Positions 49,201-59,561 of a stretch of DNA of 64,000 bases are shown here, piece by piece. The notes under the pieces were generated by a model. The model was not told where the DNA came from. It saw only the letters and a list, made by a program, of their open reading frames with translations, and searched no databases. How positions within the stretch are numbered: position 1 is the first letter of the stretch; every line of letters begins with the position of its first letter. This DNA is from Enoplolaimus lenunculus (lineage: Eukaryota; Nematoda; Enoplea; Enoplida; Thoracostomopsidae). The DNA lies in the NCBI GenBank assembly GCA_030248215.1, contig JASANG010002036.1:1-64000 (forward strand). Reading direction: 5' to 3'. Both the position numbers and the translations under genes were made by a program.

Positions 49201-51965
49201 CCAAAAATTTCTATTGAAATGTATGTGAAAAGTATTCTCGCGTGCATGTGTCTACTGTTATAAGTTGTGCTGAAGGCCTAAACTGTTTCAAAACTTCGTA
49301 TTTTATTTTTCGCTATACTTTTCAACAAATAGCAACTCAAAATTTTCAGCACAGCATCGCTGGCGTTGGGTACATAAATTCACATCTACTCGTTTTTGGT
49401 TCGCCAGGTAAAACCCAGCAAAAAAGTAGTATTTTCAATTCTTTTATACCCAGCCGAGTAAAAGAGCTGCTCATAATCATAACCGGCTTAATTTTACAAT
49501 GAAATATGTCCGCTGCAGTATTATTATAACCGAGAAATATATTCCGTCTAAAAATATGCCCTCCTTCAGTTCTGTATATGAATCAAATATACACAAAAAT
49601 GAGGCGTTTAGCGCACATTATTTCGCATTAAAAGCGACTATTTAGCATTTTTAAATACTACCCTTGCGCTAATGTCTTCTTTAAGATCACAATGGTTGGT
49701 CGCATATGCTTTTTTATTAGGGAGTGGGCTGCCGATTTTGGAGGCTTTTCCCTCAGTATTCGGGTGAAGGACTAACGGGAGGGGCTGGCGGCTTGCGGTG
49801 ATTTTATTGGTAAGTTTGGTTATCAGTCATATATCATGTATATAGAGTGTTTTAATGTTTTACTGATGCAGTTTTGATGCTTCTACCAGGTTACATAAGA
49901 TCGTTTTAGAAGTCTTAAATTAGCGCTTTGAGGTATGTGTTTGCTTTTGGTTGAAGGTAAAGGTTTTAGGGTTAGGCTTCGGAGTAGTAGTAAGTTTACG
50001 GTTTGGATAAGGCGTATGGTTAGGGTTAGGTTTAGGCTGGGCTTAGACTTAGGTCTGACTTACGCAGGGCCGGATTATAGTGGTGGGAGGCCCGGGGTCC
50101 ATATGACCAGGAGGTCTTGGGCCCGTATGACTAGGAGGACCTTTTGTTAACCGTAATTATTTTATACACTAGAGCATAAAGTGATACATTTTAGTGAAAC
50201 AAATTGTACCAAAAGTACGAAATAATATTTACGGCCCAGGGACTGTTCTAAATTTGCACTCATAGAAGTCACTTACGATTCTACCAAAGTCTGAAATTTT
50301 CTGAAGTTCGAAAAGGAACGGTGTTGCCCCCATTTTTGTTCTTTTTTTACTTTTCGATCACCCTTCTTTCCAAACATTTTTTAACACTCTGTTAAAGTGG
50401 CACCACATCCGCAATTCAACCGAATCTGAATCCGAATCTTGCATGTTGCGAATTTCAGATATATCTATAATTTCTTTCAGAACATCACCGCAATGTCAGC
50501 AGCATAACCTTAAATGTTGGTATATATATTTCGAGCTCGACCTCAGTTCTGACCTTTGTGACCTGCAATAAAAAATATTGACTTATATAACAATTTACTT
50601 GAATTTTATTGTTTAAAAATGGAAAAACATATTGTCAAACACTGTTGGATGCGGCTTTTTGATTCGGTTTTTTCAGAACCGATCTCTGATCCGAATCTGT
50701 ACCTCAACTTTTTGCCGAATCCGGATCCGAACATTTGCTACTACCCTGGTGTGAGATGTTACCCTGCTTAGGTTGTGAGAGGTTTTATCCAGGAGCAGGC
50801 ATGCGCGAGGATATGAGTCTCCTAGATAGTGTTGCCTACCGGAAAAGAACCAGTCGGCTGGGCACTGACCGTAACTGGAAAAGCTAAAAACATTTGACAT
50901 CATTAATTTAATATTTTAAATCTTATTTAGATTTCGATTCTAAAACTTTTAGTTCAAAATGTTGCCTACTGTTGTCATTGTGGTCAATGTTAATATTGAA
51001 TCACTATAGTTGAAACTACTTTGGTTACAGTTGTATTCTAGTTAGCTTTTGTGGTGGGATAAAGAGCTTCATATGATCTGGGTTTCATTGATTTTTAAAA
51101 ATATAGTGAAATCGTTCTCTGGAGTACCTTAGACAATAATAAAGGGAAATAGAAGTTAAAGTGCTCCGAAATTGCCATTGAAAAAGAATATGTTTCCAAA
51201 CTGCATAAGAAAAAAATTTGTAAAGTGTAGAAACAAGTTGAAATAAATTTTTATTGTTAAGCGTATGCTTAGAAGTTGCAAAAATGTAGGAACATGTGTT
51301 TATATTTTTACTGTTGACTTTTTTAATTTGTATATTGGTCGGCCGGCCGGTCAGTAGAAAAAGTTGTAATTGCACAACAGTACTCCCAGTACCGAAACAT
51401 GTGGCAGTGTAGTTCAGCCGCGATCCGGCAGGCCGGATTGCAGGCGGTTAGATGTTGCCTGTCTGCTTTAAAGCAGTCTAAAATAGTCCAGTGATGACGG
51501 ATAAGGATTTTCAATGAAGGGCACTCTAGGGCGGAAAGCGTAGTTCCTGTCCTGAATACAGCTAATCTAACTACGCAACTTTTCATTGTATGTACTACCA
51601 TATGTTTGGGATCGCAAATGATAGGTGGTATACGCTTAGCAGCCCAGTCCTAACCTTGTAGAAACCAGAAAATAAGATTAATCTGAAGAACTTTCTCAAC
51701 ATTTGGAAAAGCATTTTGTACACCCTTGTATATAACCATGTCGAAAAACGCAATCAGTACTCCCAAAAATTCAACAGTGATACGACCGACCGGCGTTAGA
51801 ATAACAGTAGTCGGCATCCCCAAACTGGTCCAAGAGGGCTCCCGACACAGCTTGTATAACTTCGTCGTCCGCGAAATAATTTTTCGGTTGGCGGGAGGCC
51901 CCTTTTGGTGGGATGCCGGGGTCCGGGCCACCCGCCCACCCTTTAATCCGGCGGCTTTTAGCCCA
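46217..51965. other. Long gene-poor stretch
   Basis: Holds a family B right-end fragment (about 47300-47452, TTCAGGTTACTAG) and family A-type repeat words near 49965-50060. A 143-codon minus-strand frame (47367-47798) overlaps the B fragment and has no recognisable domain. A possible short exon near 49349-49406 (TTTTCAG ... CCAG/GTAAAA) is unsupported. I see no gene. Confidence 0.5.
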
Positions 51966-52120
51966 GGCCTGTACCCAGCTCACTTTGCTAGGTGGAGCTA
52001 AGCATTTTCAGGTGGGGCATTCATGGGTTTTGAATGAGTTATGCAAGGTTGAAAATTTTTAGGGGGGACAAAACTTCCCCAAGGGATGCTAAGCCCCCCA
52101 GCCCCCCTTGGTTACGGGCC
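51966..52120. mobile_element. Family E element
   Basis: Starts CTGTACCCAGCTCACTTTGC, contains TTGAATGAGTTATGCAAGG and ends CTTGGTTACGGGCC. Ends read inward share GTANCCAG/GTAACC-type sequence. Confidence 0.65.
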
Positions 52121-52299
52121 CGTTCACAGTCACACAAGTTTTTGACTGGTGGAGGCTCCAGTTCGTTGATTTAGATCGAGCAGCTCATGAATAAAGAAAC
52201 GTTTTGAGACTTACATAGTTATTTAATATTGGAACAATGTATAGCTTCTCGCTCAGTTCGCTCGCGAATTCTTCATAGCTCACACTAAATCCTGGCTCA

Positions 52300-52641
52300 C
52301 TACCGGATCCAGAAGGGGGGCGTACGCCCCCCCATCAGAATTTTTTTGCGTTAAAGTGGCCAGGTCCCTACCTTACAATTTTCCCCTTAGAAAATTTTTT
52401 GTATAAAACAATTTTTCTTACAGAATTTTACTGTGATAAAATTGTAATGTCCCTGTCTTACATTTTTTTACAATTTTTCCTGCAGAATATTTTTGCGAAA
52501 AGTGGTAAGATCCCTACCCTACAATTTTTCGCCCTCAGGAAATTTTTTGATGATAAAACGATTAGGTCCCTATCTTACAATTTTTGCGTTTCATAACATT
52601 TGCCAGCCCGCCCCTCCCCGTTAAAAATTTTTGGATCCGCC
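52300..52641. mobile_element. Family D element, internally repeated
   Basis: Starts CCGGATCCAGAAGGGGGGCG and ends TTTTTGGATCCGCC. The core (AGAATTTTTT ... AAAGTGGTAAGATCCCTACC ... TTACAATTTTT) is repeated about four times, so this copy seems expanded by tandem duplication. Confidence 0.7.
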
Positions 52642-53998
52642 TCTGTCCTGGCTCCGCCCTTTCCCACACTCTGATTTAACACCAAAACGAAAATACGCCC
52701 AAAAGACCCCAAGCTGAAGTTCTGTATTAGAATGAAAGGTAATAGTGTGTAGCTTTTCGCTCGTGATCTTTTCTTCAAATAGCGTTCACGTAGCGAACAA
52801 TTCTGTATGGTTCTTTAAGGGGCCTAAAAGAGAACTTTAAAATTGGTCTCGGAGCCGAGTAGGAAAGCGCGACAAATCTCATTTTCCGCCAAAAAATTAG
52901 ACGGGTCACTGCTAAATGGCTTTATGTTAACTTTTACGTGGAAACCCAAGGTATGGACCTGGCCGGAAGGACAACCGCAATTCAAATTACTCGGTACGTC
53001 AATGATTTGCACTAAACTAAATTTAGTTCAGATGCGTAGATTTACGTATCATTAATTTTTAGACTCAGAACGCATGGTTTGAGGGCACTGTCCTGCTTAC
53101 GTCATGACAGAAATTAGAACGTAGATATATTTTAATTTTGAAAACTTTTCAAATTTTTAAAACGGCGGCTCTCTATTTTAATTTCAACTTAAGTCTATCG
53201 CATTCCTGAGGCAAACTAGTCAGATTTGGTTAAAGATTAATATATTTAAAATTAATTTGAAAGAATTTCTCAATAATCGCAGATATTTTAAATTTTAAAT
53301 TCACGAGTTTGTGCCCGGAAGACGTGGTGGTTCTTGGTGGTATCACCAGTTAGCGCTAGCAAACAACTACAAGAAACAGTTTCGCGATCGTTAATTTAGA
53401 TCAAAATTAAATTGTTAGGCGAAACGTTTTGCCTTGAGGTGAATCAAAAATTTAATGTTCAGTTTAATAAATTTGTTAGAAACACTGCCGCGCTGGCGTA
53501 GTTCTTAGGTTTACAATCTGATTGCTTTCAAATAGTGTTTACAACCAAAGTTTGTCGAAGCCCAAAATTTTGTACTGCCAATAAATGCGTCGAAATATAA
53601 TTTTTTTAATTGACGGGTCAAATAATCAAGCCCGTTTGTGTATGTTAGTCGGTAAACTTCGGGCAGTTTCGAAAGGTTTTTCAGACATTTTCATTTCTTG
53701 ATTTTAGATTTAAAGAAATTATAATTTGGCCGTGACAAAAGGTTACATTTGAAATCAATTCTTTAGCTCAACATTTGAATTTAAAAGTTTGGAATGTTGA
53801 AGTTTAACAATTTATATATTCCTCGATAAAGTGAAAAAATTTTAAGAGATCATTGCTCATTGTTCATTAACCTTAGATGCCAGTGTTCTCATTGCCAGCT
53901 ACTGATCGTTGTTGTTGCTTTGGTGCCGTGCACACCTTTCTGCTGCGAGAACTTCCAGCTGACAGTTACTTAAACATGCAAATCTTGTTGGAAAACGC
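52642..53998. other. No gene seen
   Basis: AT-rich DNA. TATCACCAGTTAGCGCTAGC near 53340 is a solitary family F-like end. Confidence 0.45.
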
Positions 53999-54159
53999 GG
54001 CCCATGTAGAGATCAGGGGTGGAACGTTTTTCTATGGTACTACAATAAAGTAAGCTTAACCTTTAGACTTAATTTTTGCTTAAGCTAAACTTAGCCTTTG
54101 GCTCAGGCTTAGGAATATGCTCATACTATACTGCTACGGTCCTGTTCCTTACATTGGCC
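53999..54159. mobile_element. Family A element, complete, upstream of the neuropeptide gene
   Basis: Left end GGCCCATGTAGAGATCAGGG, right end TCCTGTTCCTTACATTGGCC. It lies 260 bp upstream of the neuropeptide start codon, so it may be part of that gene's promoter region. Confidence 0.8.
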
Positions 54160-54418
54160 GAGAACGGTTGCATATTAACGCTGCAGTTGCAATAGTTACC
54201 AAGTGAACACTTGCACGTGTGAATTGAGGTTTACGTTTTTATGCAGCAGACAACTCGTCAAAATCTGCTATTTGTTTGAGCCATTTGAGAATACAACGCC
54301 ACGATCTAAGACCAAATCTAAATTCTCGAGAAATGGATTTACGTTATTTACACATAATTTGTTCAGGCATATTTTAACCCCAAGCCGTTATTGTAAATAA
54401 AGTAAAAAAATTGTTGCA

Positions 54419-57400
54419 ATGGAATTTAAATACTCAACTTATTATTACCTGGCCGGTGTGTCACTTGTGCTTATCCTAATATGTAAGTGTTTAATTTTAC
54501 CCACAGTGGATGATCACTGACACTCTTAGACAAGAGTGTGAAACTACTGGGGTTCTTCATGGTACAAAATGTACGAGCGCGCGTTGTATTTTGCCGGTTC
54601 CCCCCGCCTCGCCCCGGTTAGAGTGAGTAATTACCACTTGAACTATACAGTAAGCATTGGCGTGCATAATACCCCTCCCTAAATAACCGGGGCACTGGGT
54701 ACATTCTTTTGAACACAGAATGTATACAGTTGGACACTCTTGTTATTATCCACTCTTGATTTTACCGATTGCTTTATTAGTTTCTGCTATAATGTGCCGT
54801 AGCGCGTGAATCATCGATGTATGTCCCGGCAGCAACGTTGATGTTGGAACATTAATCTTATTTTCACATGTTTTGATCAAGTGAAACTCGCTTTTTAAGA
54901 GTTGATCCGGTTTTCGACAACTATCAGTGAACATCAAATTTAAAGTTTTCTCAACATTTTAGTAACCAGTTCACGTGTTTAAAGTTTGTAAATATTTTAG
55001 ATTTTTCCGTTTTTTACTCCTAAATTTGAAATTTTGACTCCGAACTTTGAAATTTTGATGACAAGCTTCGTATGGTTATATATTCTTTGAAAGAAATAAA
55101 ATTCGTTAAAAAAGTGTTGTGTTCTTGAAATTTCGTCAATTTCTGCAGAACGTTTTTGGTTTTTGACACGAATTTACTCGAATCGATTGATAATAAACCA
55201 TTATATGTTTCAATAAAACATAATTGTTATTTTAGCAGTTTCGTCAAACGCCGAAGATGCAAGTCAAGATTCGTCTTCTGACAATTTAGACGAGTAAGTA
55301 AGCAACTGGAGCACGAAAACCAGGTCAAAATGTCTACAGTGGGTCACCTCATAACCCGAAACTTATGGTTTATTTTAAGAGGCTGGTATGCCCTTCCGTT
55401 ATCAGTTTGGAACTGTTTGTAAAATAGCTTTTTTCATTTTGAGCGTTAAAATTGGTGAATTCATCGACAAATTTTACTCTGAATTCTAGTCATTTGACAG
55501 GAATTTGGCGGTTTATAATATTTTATTTCTGGTCAAGTTCCTGTTCCTTTTCTGGCGCAAAATTTAACTCCTGTTTCTACTTTGAATAAAACGTAAATCT
55601 CGTTCGAACCCTGCTGTGCGGAATTTTGTTTGGACGGTCTGTTGACAAGATGGCTGCTGTTCAAACGCCTTTCCCAGGCGGCATCTGTTGTTACGGCTGT
55701 TTTGTACGAACCGCCTGTTGTCCAGACGGTCTTTTGTCCAAGCGTCCTTTTGTTCAGGCGGGCTTTTGTCCGGCGGCCACTGTCTGTCGGCTACTTGTCC
55801 GACGGTTTCCGGCTCAGTTTCCGGAAGCCTGGCTATAGGTTTTATCCAGTGGCAACAGCAAGCGTCCTTTTGTTCAGGCGGGCTTTTGTCCGGCGGCCAC
55901 TGTCTGTCGGCTACTTGTCCGACGGTTTCCGGCTCAGTTTCCGGAAGCCTGGCTATAGGTTTTATCCAGTGGCAACAGCAAGCGTCCTTTTGTTCAGGCG
56001 GGCTTTTGTCCGGCGGCCACTGTCTGTCGGCTACTTGTCCGACGGTTTCCGGCTCAGTTTCCGGAAGCCTGGCTATAGGTTTTATCCAGTGGCAACAGCA
56101 TTCTGTTATGAGCAATAGTAAAATTGGGAAAGATTAGAAAGTTAACGAAGAGACGTACTTGCGCAAATGGTAGCATATCTGAAGAACATATAACCAATGG
56201 CTTTGAAAGATTATGCAAAAATAGAACGTCGGTCAAGGGCAGACAACGTCAGTTTTCTCATGCATAGATTGTTGGGCTGCGCAATTAGATCGATTACCGT
56301 TAATCAACAAGTATATTCTCGAAATACTGTTTTCAATGAACGTCCACGTCGACCTCAACAACTCAAAACTTTTGCACGTTTATGATTTCGGCAGTCATAG
56401 GACAGTTGCCTGGATACAGACGTTTTTCACGCACCAACTTTTGCAAAACTCAATTGTAGAGATGCGTCGGTCGAGAGTCGATCCAACTTGAACAATTAAT
56501 AATACATCAAAACGAATTTGAGATCTGCAAGCATCCTTTACCGCCGCGCCTAAATGTTGAAAGACAGTACTGCTGGCAATGAGTTGGCTTACTTTCTAAG
56601 TGAAAAATCTCATCACCAGTTAGCGATAGGTTTTTAAACTGACGAACTACTGCAATTGCGGGTCTTAAAATTGGCATAGAAGTAGGACAAAACAAAAGAA
56701 CAAAGATATGTACTGAATGCCGAACATCACCAATAGCTGGTTAGAAAGTTACATAACCTATCGGCGACTGGTAATAGCTGCTACACACATCTGAGAATAC
56801 AAACCCTGGTTTAAACGACGGCGCAACTCTTACATCTTGCAACCTATTCGGCCTTCCAGAAACATGGTGCCCATGTACCCATAACCCTCCCTCACTCATA
56901 TTCAGAAGCTGCACAAAGCACCTATTGCAAGAGATTCTAAACCAATCATGATAATATTTGGGAGGATACTTGCAGTTGGTTCAGCCGATTTTGGTTACGA
57001 TCATACTATTTGAATTGCCAAACAGTAGAAACTGCCAATACTTCTAACTTTCAACCAATCGGCCACTATAAGGCAGCTCAGCGACAGAACAGCTTTATCG
57101 TCGTTGAAAGACTTTTTTGTAGTATGAATCGTATTGCTGTTCGGTCATGAGCGCGACAGAATTTATCCTGACTTAAGTTTTAGCTATTAGTACTTAAGTC
57201 TGAGATCTACCAATTTCAGTTACATTAGTGACGACTTCATTAACCATTTTTGCTTGTATTTTAGAGATAAAAGGACAAGCTACGGCATGGCGTTCGGCAA
57301 ACGCAACTACGGCATGGCATTTGGCAAACGAAACTACGGCATGGCATTTGGCAAACGTGATTCCGGTTACGGAATGGCGTTTGGCAAAAGATCAGGATAT

Positions 57401-57577
57401 GGAATGGCGTTTGGTAAACGTGCCAGCCCGAGCTATGGCATGGCCTTTGGAAAACGCAGCGATTACGGCATGGCGTTCGGCAAACGGCCAAGCTACGGAA
57501 TGGCGTTTGGAAAGCGGCCAAGTTATGGGATGGCGTTTGGCAAACGGCCGAGTTATGGCATGGCTTTTGGCAAATAA
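54419..57577 (+). CDS. Multi-copy YGMAF-amide neuropeptide precursor
   Basis: Three plus-strand exons join in perfect phase: 54419-54482, 55236-55293, 57265-57577, giving 144 residues. Residues 1 to about 27 are a signal peptide (YYYLAGVSLVLILISVSSNA). An acidic spacer follows (EDASQDSSSDNLDED), then KR. From residue 45 there are ten peptides, each ending YGMAFG and separated by KR: TSYGMAF, NYGMAF (twice), DSGYGMAF, SGYGMAF, ASPSYGMAF, SDYGMAF and PSYGMAF (three times). The last ends FGK at the stop. Gly before Lys-Arg marks C-terminal amidation, so the products are predicted ...YGMAF-amides of 6-9 residues, released in dense-core vesicles by prohormone convertase, carboxypeptidase and amidating enzyme. 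Donors and acceptors are canonical (GTAAGT, TTTTAG). An AATAAA overlaps the stop codon. Intron 1 carries a family G element 11 bp after the donor; intron 2 holds a 120-bp triplication and a family F element. I do not recall this C-terminal motif in a named family. Confidence 0.92.
54494..54766. mobile_element. Family G element (hAT-like MITE), perfect 8-bp target duplication
   Basis: Element 54502-54758 starts CACAGTGGATGATCACTGAC and ends TTATTATCCACTCTTG, flanked on both sides by ATTTTACC. It carries GTACAAAATGTACGAGCGCG and a C-rich centre like the copy in GST intron 1. It lies in intron 1 of the neuropeptide gene, 11 bp from the donor. Confidence 0.85.
55741..56100. repeat. Three identical 120-bp tandem units in neuropeptide intron 2
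   Basis: Units 55741-55860, 55861-55980 and 55981-56100 are identical base for base. GC-rich in an AT-rich intron, with sub-repeats of CTTTTGTCCGGCGG and CTTTTGTTCAGGCGG type that continue to the left (55625-55740). Because 120 is a multiple of 3, frames stay open on both strands for 150-180 codons; I treat these as a by-product, not genes. Confidence 0.92.
56611..56777. mobile_element. Family F element, neuropeptide intron 2
   Basis: Left end CATCACCAGTTAGCGATAGG, right end CCTATCGGCGACTGGTAATAG. Followed by CTGCTACACACATCTGAGAA, a tail also seen after other F copies. Confidence 0.7.
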
Positions 57578-58254
57578 AAACATTTAAACAACACCAGCCC
57601 TCTCCGTCTTGTTTATTAAAAACCAATTCAAATACTTTTAGTAACATTTTCAAGACATAAAATGACGCGACGTATTTTTGAATTTTAGTGGTTACTTTAA
57701 AACGCAGCTGGTGCTCACAACCAATGTAATGCGGTATTAAACAAAAGCTCCTTGTCCTAACGCTTAATAATAGACCAGTGTTATATAAATCTTATTGAGA
57801 AGTTGACGGATCCAACGGAAAATTCGTTGAAGGATCAGTTTGAAATTAAAAATTTCCACGTTAATAACTCTATTAAAAGACTGATGCATATATCCTTCAA
57901 TAATTTCCTCTCAGTTCAAAATCTAACTGAGTCCGTTAAATTGTTATAGAAATCCGTCTATCCTGACAGGAGTTCAAGAATTGAAAATGACACAAATTTT
58001 TCGTCGCAGGTGTTTCAAATTTCAAGCTTTCATTGCAATAGAAGGATTTCTAAATCAATTCTTCTGAATTTGTTTATTCCGATGTGTTTTATTGGGATAA
58101 AAAGAAACCAATGAAAAATGTTTCATAAAACGCATACCTTTTTAATCTACGAACTGAAAAACAAGCCATTGCTTGACTCCGAACGCACAACGCGTGGTGA
58201 TTAGCAATTTAACACGGTTATGCAAAATATTGTGAACTTCAAATGATTAATTCA
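57578..58254. other. Intergenic after the neuropeptide gene
   Basis: Presumed 3' UTR and downstream DNA; nothing else recognisable. Confidence 0.5.
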
Positions 58255-58639
58255 CAAGTTACTAGGGTGTCACTGGCTATCTGTTTCCGTTTTATTTCCG
58301 GTAAAAATTGGTGTTTACTTCCGTTTCTGATATAGAAATACCGAAAATGCTATTATTCTTATGCTCAAAATTAGCTATAAATCACGTCAATTTCTTGCAA
58401 TTTTTTATCACAGATATACTGCAATTGTTCGATGTGAAGTCAAAAGTTACGAAATTCATCCAAAATCTTAAAAATTTCGGTGAATCACATATTTTTTATT
58501 TAAGTTACAAAACCCGGTGAATAATTGCATGCCTCAATTGTGGTGGCAGAAAAATAAAACATCTTTGATACTTTTCATACATCAAAATCCGTTTTCCGTT
58601 TCCGTTATTTTTATTATACGTTTCCACCCTGCAAATAAC
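58255..58639. mobile_element. Family C element (hAT-like MITE)
   Basis: Element 58263-58631 starts TAGGGTGTCACTGG and ends GTTTCCACCCTG. Flanks CAAGTTAC and CAAATAAC match at 6 of 8 positions. The interior resembles the 41064 copy (ACGAAATTCATCCAAAATCT in both). Confidence 0.75.
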
Positions 58640-58748
58640 ACCATCAGTAACTGTTAATACGTACTACACACAGTTGTTAATAAATCAAAAGAACAAAAAG
58701 CGTCAGCGCAGTTAAAACGTATATATATGTAAACAATCAATTAACATA

Positions 58749-59561
58749 CTGTGGTGACCCGAATAAAATGGAAATGGTGACTGATATTCTTGTCACCTCT
58801 TCAGAGGGTTCCCTTTCACTATTCTGATCTGGACTGCTGTGTCTTTTTTAATCCAGCCCAGTAATCTGTACCACACACATAGTTTCATTACATTAGGAAA
58901 GGACTTTTTCAGTACGCTGCTATGAATACAAGTGTAAGCCTGTGAGACACGATTGTCCGTTGTGCACATGCAAAATGTATATTGCCGCGCTATGAACCGG
59001 TATCCAGTCGAAAATAGGATGGACGGTCATGGGACGACCTTGTTGAAAATAGGGCATGTAAGCATGTGAGACATGCTTGTGCGGTATGTGCGCTGCACAT
59101 GCAATATAGTGCAGTGCACTGTATGTATGCTAGCTGGCAGCATACGATCGGTACATATAGTCGACGAAAAATGCAGTTGGAGAGGCGTGCTGCGTGGCGC
59201 AGTGGTAGAGTACTTGCTTAAGGATCCGTAGGCTGAGAGCTCGGTCCCCGCTCTAGCCCACTTTTCCAGCTGCTTAGTAAAAAAGGTCTGAAGTCCCCGT
59301 TCCTACCTAGACTAACAACAAGTATTAACGTCATACTTTGAGTGGTGAATAAAATTCTGTACTGGGTTTAATTTGGTCCACGAAGCATTTACGCAATCTG
59401 AGTAAGTATTGTAATTGACGTTTATAGAACTAATTAAAAATTTTGGACTCTGTTCATTTTCGGCCTCTAATGAGTAAAAATAAACTCCGATTGATTCGGA
59501 CTCAAAATAGGGAGCCAATACTCGTGTTAATATGTCTTCCATCTTATACCGACCGTTACAG
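58749..59561. mobile_element. Family B element enlarged by an internal insertion
   Basis: Left end CTGTGGTGACCCGAATAAAA after TA, right end CCGACCGTTACAG before TA. At 813 bp it is about twice the usual length; roughly 58905-59315 is extra sequence with repeated GTGAGACA(C/T)G..TTGT words and a tRNA-like unit. Confidence 0.75.
59190..59260 (+). ncRNA. tRNA-derived (SINE-like) unit, not a functional tRNA
   Basis: TGGCGCAGTGGTAGAG is a perfect tRNA A-box/D-arm. GAGAGCTCGGTCCCCGCTC is a degenerate T-arm/B-box. The acceptor and anticodon stems pair poorly. It lies in the extra part of the family B element, so a SINE or tRNA pseudogene inserted there, or was captured. Confidence 0.5.

Noticed and set aside
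55564-56118. Open frames of 150-183 codons on both strands over the 120-bp repeats
   Set aside because: They exist only because the repeat unit is a multiple of three and GC-rich; products are internally repeated and lie inside a neuropeptide intron.
57261-57653. Long open frames in the other frames over the neuropeptide repeats
   Set aside because: Shadow frames of a repetitive coding exon; only the YGMAFGKR frame joins to a signal peptide in phase.
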